Source: Candidatus Binatus soli (lineage in GTDB: Bacteria; Desulfobacterota; Binatia; Binatales; Binataceae). From it: a stretch of 64,000 nucleotides of DNA. The stretch's first letter is position 1. Each line of letters begins with the position of its first letter. The notes under the pieces are model-generated. The model did not search any database. It had not been told where the DNA came from and worked only from the letters and a program-made list of their open reading frames with translations. Positions 60,107-64,000 of this stretch are shown piece after piece. The translations under genes and the position numbers were made by a program. Location of the stretch: NCBI GenBank assembly GCA_002479255.1, contig DLMJ01000013.1, forward strand, positions 1 through 64,000, written 5' to 3'.

Positions 60107-61357
60107 TCAGTCTCCATTGACGATTGACGATCGACGATTGACGATTGACGATGCGGTCCGGCCGGTAATCCAGATCAGGACCAGGGCAAACACGTAACTG
60201 CCGAATGCCGTGCCCCATGCGAAGTACTCCAGCCGATTAGCTATTGCCAGGACCACGACCAGGTAGGCGAAATCGCGCCCGCTCCATCGATCGACTTTGT
60301 CCAGCCACGCCGCCGCCTGCGCGCCCTTTATCTTGAAGGCGCGCCAGGTCGCGTAAACGCACATCATGAATCCGCCGAGCAGGATCGGAATCAGGTACAG
60401 GTAAGCGCGGCTGTGGTCCACCCGGTAGCATCCCACGAGCAAGCCTACGAAAACGGCGACGTGCACAATATTGTCGGTGGCTATATCGAGCGCGCCGCCA
60501 AACTCGCTCTCGACCATTTTAAGCCGCGCCAGTTCGCCATCGACGCCATCGATCGTGATCGAGATCAAAAAGAAAATTGCCGCGAACAGCCGCATCCAGT
60601 AATTCGGAACCGAGAACATCCAGGCGCACGTCAGGCCGAACGCCGTGTTGGCGACCGTGACCATGTTGGGCGTGACGCGGGTCTGCGCGAGCCAGTAGCT
60701 GATTCGCCACGAAATCCGGCGGTCAACCCATCGCGCCATCGGCGCGTCTTTGTGGGCCGATTCCTCGCGAATCGATTTCGCCAGCCGCAGTTCCGCTTCT
60801 TCGCGATCGTCGGGTCGCCCGTTCAGCGCGAACGGCAGCAGACTCGCCGCCGGCGCCGCGAGCCGGGTCGAAGTTCCCCCGCTCTTGAGAATCTCGCCGA
60901 TCGGACCGGTCGCGATTTCGCCGCCCTGGTCGAGATCCGTGCTGACTGTCCGATGCACCAATCGCGGATTGGAGGCGTGGGCGTCCAGGAGCCGGGCCAA
61001 CTGCGACTTCGCAAATACCAGGTTTCCAGAAAAGGATACGCACGGCGATGACGGGTCGATGCCCAATCCCTGCGCATTCCGACGATTCAGAATCTCACTG
61101 AACGATTCGACCATCGAGACCGTGTCGCGATCTTTGAACCGGCCCATCGCGCGAGCGACGTCCGGATACAGCTCGCGTGGCGCCGCCACGACAAACCGTT
61201 TGATCCCGGCGCGTTCGCAATTAATCATCAGCCGCTCTAACAGCGGGCGGCCGAAGACCGCGTTATTCGCGCGATCGGGTGCAGCGATTAGAGCAGTATC
61301 AATCACCAACGTCTTATTTGAACCCGGTTTTCCCCCGTCTTCTGCAATTGGCGTCAC
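60107..61357 (-). CDS. CDP-alcohol phosphatidyltransferase with N-terminal nucleotidyltransferase-like domain
   Basis: 416 aa from GTG. The C-terminal membrane half carries the CAPT signature DGVDGELARLKMVES followed by FGGALDIATDN (D-G-x2-D-G-x2-A-R-x8-G-x3-D-x3-D), with six helices. The N-terminal 200 residues resemble a Rossmann-type nucleotidyltransferase fold (TLVIDTALIAAPDRANNAVF, LLERLMINCERAGIKRFVV) but lack the usual Gly-rich GGxGTR loop, like the cytidylyltransferase half of IPCT-DIPPS fusions with changed active site. It would transfer a CDP-activated group to an alcohol. The C-terminus is built of heptamer repeats (SSIVNRRSSIVNGD). It is divergent from the HAD gene by 204 bases. 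Confidence 0.78.
   Translation of the reverse strand: MTPIAEDGGKPGSNKTLVIDTALIAAPDRANNAVFGRPLLERLMINCERAGIKRFVVAAPRELYPDVARAMGRFKDRDTVSMVESFSEILNRRNAQGLGIDPSSPCVSFSGNLVFAKSQLARLLDAHASNPRLVHRTVSTDLDQGGEIATGPIGEILKSGGTSTRLAAPAASLLPFALNGRPDDREEAELRLAKSIREESAHKDAPMARWVDRRISWRISYWLAQTRVTPNMVTVANTAFGLTCAWMFSVPNYWMRLFAAIFFLISITIDGVDGELARLKMVESEFGGALDIATDNIVHVAVFVGLLVGCYRVDHSRAYLYLIPILLGGFMMCVYATWRAFKIKGAQAAAWLDKVDRWSGRDFAYLVVVLAIANRLEYFAWGTAFGSYVFALVLIWITGRTASSIVNRRSSIVNGD
60116..60150. repeat. Heptamer tandem repeat, five copies of ATTGACG
   Basis: ATTGACG occurs five times, the third copy being ATCGACG. The array forms the last codons of the CDP-alcohol transferase gene (minus), so the repeat lengthens the protein with SSIVNRR-type units. 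Same five-unit arrangement as at 50654-50688. Confidence 0.9.
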
Positions 61358-61561
61358 GGTAACATAGCCGTAATGCGAGCGGAAGTAGGCCTGCTACTAA
61401 CTTCCATTCCGAATTATGAATTCGGTCGCTGTATCAAGCTTATTTCATCGCTGCTCTCGAGCACATCGTCGATCGAAACGGCGCTGCTTTCCGATTCGCC
61501 GCAACTTTTAATCGGCATCGAACTAGAGGCAGCCTGCCGCGGCTGATAAACTGACGGATTC

Positions 61562-62305
61562 ATGGCCACGATTACCGCTCTGCTATTCGATTTTGGCGGC
61601 ACGCTCGACGGGCCTGCGCATTGGCTCGATCGGTTTCTCTCAAGCTACCGCGCCGCGGGAATCGAAATTTCGCGCGCCGAACTCGACCCGGCCTTCGAGC
61701 ATGCAACGCGAATCGGATACGGCGCGACCAGGATCGTGGCGCGCTTCGGGATGACGGACCTGGTGCGATTCCTGGTTGGCCACCAATTCGAATACCTCCG
61801 GAAAAGCGGCCCGCACACGCTTCGAGCGATACTCGGCAACTCCGGCGCCGCAGGACGCCATCGATTCGTCGAGCGCGTCACGAACTCTTTCGTCCGCGAG
61901 ACGTCTGCCGGACTGGCGCATAGCCGCGACGTCATCGGCACGCTCAAGGGTCGCTTCAAAATGGGCGTCGTATCTAACTTCTATGGAAATCTCGACGGCA
62001 TCCTGGTGGAGGCGAAACTGGATCGATTCTTCGACGCGGTTGCCGATTCATCGCGCGTTGGAATTTTCAAGCCCGAGGCGGGCATCTTCGAAGCCGCGCT
62101 GGAAAAAATGCATTGCGCGCCCGAATCGACCGCGATGATTGGCGATTCTCTCGCCAAGGATTGCGCACCCGCACACAGACTCGGAATGCGGACCGTCTGG
62201 CTGCGCACCACTGAATCGCAATGGGGCGATGGTGCTTCCCAGCCGGACACCGCCGCCGACATCACGATCCGATCGATCGACGAAGTTGCGCAAATTCAAT
62301 GGTGA
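61562..62305 (+). CDS. HAD-superfamily hydrolase
   Basis: 247 aa. HAD motif I is LLFDFGGTLDG (nucleophile Asp and acid Asp), motif II Ser in MGVVSNFYGN, motif III Lys in VGIFKPEAGIFEAAL, motif IV in TAMIGDSLAKDC. A helical cap lies between I and II (residues 20-105). It resembles the phosphoglycolate-phosphatase-like subgroup that removes phosphate from small organic phosphates. It opens a plus-strand run in which each gene overlaps the next (7 bases to the nucleotidyltransferase). Its target is probably a phosphorylated intermediate of that pathway; which one is not known. Confidence 0.85.
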   Translation: MATITALLFDFGGTLDGPAHWLDRFLSSYRAAGIEISRAELDPAFEHATRIGYGATRIVARFGMTDLVRFLVGHQFEYLRKSGPHTLRAILGNSGAAGRHRFVERVTNSFVRETSAGLAHSRDVIGTLKGRFKMGVVSNFYGNLDGILVEAKLDRFFDAVADSSRVGIFKPEAGIFEAALEKMHCAPESTAMIGDSLAKDCAPAHRLGMRTVWLRTTESQWGDGASQPDTAADITIRSIDEVAQIQW

Positions 62306-63030
62306 AGGGATTGCAAGGTGCGATTATTGCCGCCGGCCGCGGCGAGCGGCTGCGCAACTCGACGCGCGACGATATTCCCAAGCCGCTCGTCAAGCTGGGC
62401 GGCGAGGCGATGCTCTTGCGGCAGGCGCGTGCGCTTACCGAGGCGGGAGCATCCTCGGTTGTTGCGGTGATCAACTCCGAGACGGCGCGGGTTGCGAGCG
62501 AAGACGCAACGGCCCTGGAGATTCCGCCGTCGGTCCGGCTCGTCGTTCGCGACACTGCCAACTCGATGGAAACGATGCTGTCGCTGGCCGACGTGCTGGA
62601 ACCGGGATGGTTTATCGCGGCGACCGTGGACGCCGTAATTCCGCAGGCGGAATTGGCGCGTTTTGTTAATGAATCGCGCCGGAAAATCGAGGATTGCAGC
62701 GAAAAAAAATTGGCAGGCGTGCTGGCCGTCACGCGATGGCGCGGCGAGGACAAGCCGCTTTTCGCCGATGTAACAGAAAATGGCTTGATCCTGCGGCTCG
62801 GCAACCGGCAGACTTCTATGGTGACGGCGGGACTCTATTTCCTGTCGACACGAGTTTTTGACTACGCCGCTGACGCGCGCCGCGTGGGACTCGACGCGCT
62901 CCGCCGCTTTCTCGCGCTGATCATCGAGCGCGGAATGCAACTGGATGCGATTGAAATCGAAGGATCGATCGACGTCGATGAAGCGTCGGACCTCGACGCC
63001 GCGCGCATCGCTATACGGAAGATGCCATGA
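62299..63030 (+). CDS. Nucleotidyltransferase (NTP_transferase fold)
   Basis: 243 aa from ATG 62299 (GTG 62302 also possible), overlapping the HAD gene. The signature GAIIAAGRGERLRNSTRDD and the catalytic Lys in IPKPLVKLGG mark a sugar- or alcohol-phosphate nucleotidyltransferase. Other pieces are AATVDAVIPQAELARFV (the D-x-D-like metal site, here a single Asp) and NGLILRLGNRQTSMVTAGLYFL. It would form an NDP/CDP-activated intermediate from NTP and a phosphorylated substrate. It overlaps the ATP-grasp gene by four bases. The missing second Asp of the metal motif is a point to check. Confidence 0.8.
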   Translation: MVKGLQGAIIAAGRGERLRNSTRDDIPKPLVKLGGEAMLLRQARALTEAGASSVVAVINSETARVASEDATALEIPPSVRLVVRDTANSMETMLSLADVLEPGWFIAATVDAVIPQAELARFVNESRRKIEDCSEKKLAGVLAVTRWRGEDKPLFADVTENGLILRLGNRQTSMVTAGLYFLSTRVFDYAADARRVGLDALRRFLALIIERGMQLDAIEIEGSIDVDEASDLDAARIAIRKMP

Positions 63031-63848
63031 GTTATCGAGCTTTGGGAATTTATCGGGAACCCGAATTTTCACCGGGCAAGGTCGAGGCCGACGCCGCGAT
63101 TCTTGACGCCACCTTGTCGGAGCTGAAGCGCGAAGGCGTCGAGATTCAGGCGATGGATGCGGTCAGCTTCGCGATGGCCGCAGCCACCCGCGTCGATATC
63201 GTACTGCCGATGTGCCAGGGTGCGCGCGCGCTCAAGCGTCTGGCCGAAGTCGAGCAGGCGGGAGCGGTCGCGATCAACTCCGCGCTCTCGATTCGCAACT
63301 GCTACCGCGATCTGCTCGCGCCGGGGCTGGAGCGGGCCGGAGTGCCGACTCCCCCGGGCGCGCTGGTGGAGGCAGACGAGCCGCTTGATGCGCGCAAGCT
63401 GGCCGGGCTGGATTTGTCGGCGGGCGTGTTCGTCAAGCGCGGCGACTTGCATGCGCTCGCCCCTGAAGATGTGCAGCGGGCGGCCGATCGCGCCGAGGTC
63501 GAATCGATTCTCGCCGATTTCGTACGGCGCGGAATCCGCTTCGCCTACCTGCAGCAGGAAGTCGTCGGCCGGGTCGTCAAATTTTACGGCGTCAGTGGAG
63601 TTTCCTATTTCACCATTCAACCCGAAGGTGAGGAAGTTGCCGAAGCCGCTGTGCGCGCGCTGTCGGAAGCGGCTTTGGCGGCAGCCGCCGCGCTTGGGCT
63701 CGAGGCATGGGGTGGCGACGCGGTCTTGAGTGGCGATCGTTTTGCGATTATCGACTTTAACGACTGGCCCAGTTATAGCCGGGTGCGCCGACCTGCCGCT
63801 CGCGCGATCGCACGCCGCGCGATGAGTCTGCTTGGCCGCCCGCGCTAG
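63027..63848 (+). CDS. ATP-grasp-fold ligase/kinase-like protein
   Basis: 273 aa, start overlapping the nucleotidyltransferase stop (ATGA). The N-terminal domain (1-95) has YRALGIYREPEFSPGKVEAD; the ATP-grasp part shows NCYRDLLAPGLERAGVPTPPG, GVFVKRGDLHAL, FAYLQQEVVGRVVKFYGVSG and the metal-binding end EAWGGDAVLSGDRFAIIDFNDWPSYSR, positions about 226-252. The pattern fits RimK/ITPK-like ATP-grasp enzymes. They join an amine or alcohol to an acyl-phosphate or phosphorylate polyols. It is followed 45 bases later by an aminotransferase, so an amino-containing substrate is plausible. Confidence 0.7.
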   Translation: MSYRALGIYREPEFSPGKVEADAAILDATLSELKREGVEIQAMDAVSFAMAAATRVDIVLPMCQGARALKRLAEVEQAGAVAINSALSIRNCYRDLLAPGLERAGVPTPPGALVEADEPLDARKLAGLDLSAGVFVKRGDLHALAPEDVQRAADRAEVESILADFVRRGIRFAYLQQEVVGRVVKFYGVSGVSYFTIQPEGEEVAEAAVRALSEAALAAAAALGLEAWGGDAVLSGDRFAIIDFNDWPSYSRVRRPAARAIARRAMSLLGRPR

Positions 63849-63892
63849 ACGCGGCAAGAAATTCAAACAAGGAATCGGACCGCCGCCATTCG

Positions 63893-64000
63893 ATGAGAAC
63901 AACCACCAACGGAAAACTTCCCGCAATCAAGACATCGGTTCCAGGCCCCAAGTCGAAGGAGATCTTCGATACCGAACAAAAGTATATCGCGCCGGGCCGC
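63893..64000 (+). CDS. N-terminus of a class III aminotransferase (3' truncated by the window edge)
   Basis: The ATG at 63893 opens a frame that runs to the last base: 36 residues with SVPGPKSKEIFDTEQKYIA and PGR. A start VPGPKS-(R/K)-E followed by E-x2-Y-(I/V)-A-P-G is typical of the class III (ornithine/GABA-type) PLP aminotransferases. Only the N-terminal arm is visible, so the pyridoxal-binding Lys and substrate preference cannot be seen. It continues the direction and spacing of the HAD-NTase-ATP-grasp unit. Confidence 0.6.
   Translation, partial: MRTTTNGKLPAIKTSVPGPKSKEIFDTEQKYIAPGR

Overview
The window is GC-rich bacterial chromosome that reads like a deltaproteobacterium-type lineage. 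A plausible home is Desulfobacterota/Myxococcota or the uncultured Binatota, but this is inferred from gene content and not proven. The evidence is a split F1Fo ATP synthase operon (b', b, delta, alpha, gamma, beta, epsilon, without a or c) headed by a bactofilin, a perfect ParB-binding parS palindrome about 1 kb beyond its end, a paired acyl-CoA dehydrogenase locus, a possibly F420-linked PPOX-fold protein and a B12-dependent radical SAM enzyme. The gene density and full biosynthetic operons look chromosomal, not plasmid or phage. No insertion sequence, CRISPR array or prophage was found.

Layout. 1-3340: the tail of a large AAA-type regulator, a small membrane orphan, then a winged-helix/2x[4Fe-4S] protein with hypA and hypB. 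3618-4830: four tiny exported or membrane proteins (two Thr/Ser-rich lipoproteins, a BON-domain protein, a 51-aa membrane peptide). 4855-10652 (minus): hybrid histidine kinase, NAD(P)-dependent dehydrogenase, two acyl-CoA dehydrogenases. 11018-20057: MFS exporter, YceI, a glycosyltransferase-like protein, a GT39/ArnT-like gene broken by an in-frame amber codon and bracketed by a 29-bp direct repeat, a Kef-type antiporter with USP domains, CBS and CYTH proteins. 20490-22381: DksA-like protein with AT-hook, hemerythrin, thiol peroxidase. 22461-29419: the lower-ligand half of cobalamin synthesis (bluB-cobT-cobS, cobU) and a btuB-like receptor under a cobalamin riboswitch with its own terminator. 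29431-37804: glnE, a GST, a lytic transglycosylase, aroA, membrane and unknown proteins, parS. 38304-44918 (minus): the ATP synthase operon and bactofilin. 45133-47390: PPOX protein, a zinc-ribbon peptide between two copies of a dispersed palindromic repeat, miaB. 47580-50264 (minus): a secreted NHL-type beta-propeller with a long Thr/Ala/Pro linker. 50443-50519: tRNA-Pro. 50701-56797: SDR, coaX, MBL hydrolase, PDZ protein, panB-panC. 56915-58340: a lower-GC patch with an unknown gene and a HigBA-type toxin-antitoxin pair with its operator. 58405-64000: SMR-like protein, B12-binding radical SAM, CDP-alcohol phosphatidyltransferase, and divergently a tightly overlapped HAD - nucleotidyltransferase - ATP-grasp - class III aminotransferase set that runs off the end.

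Functional themes are corrinoid salvage and cobalamin completion feeding B12-dependent enzymes, coenzyme A supply (coaX, panB, panC), energy conversion close to a chromosome partition site, and envelope maintenance. The most original material is (i) the HAD/NTase/ATP-grasp/aminotransferase plus CDP-alcohol transferase cassette, which looks like an uncharacterised phosphodiester head-group pathway; (ii) a family of about 100-bp palindromic repeats (three copies) that supply stop codons to neighbouring genes; (iii) several five-unit heptamer or similar tandem repeats at gene 3' ends; and (iv) hypAB beside an Fe-S regulator-like protein with no hydrogenase in view.
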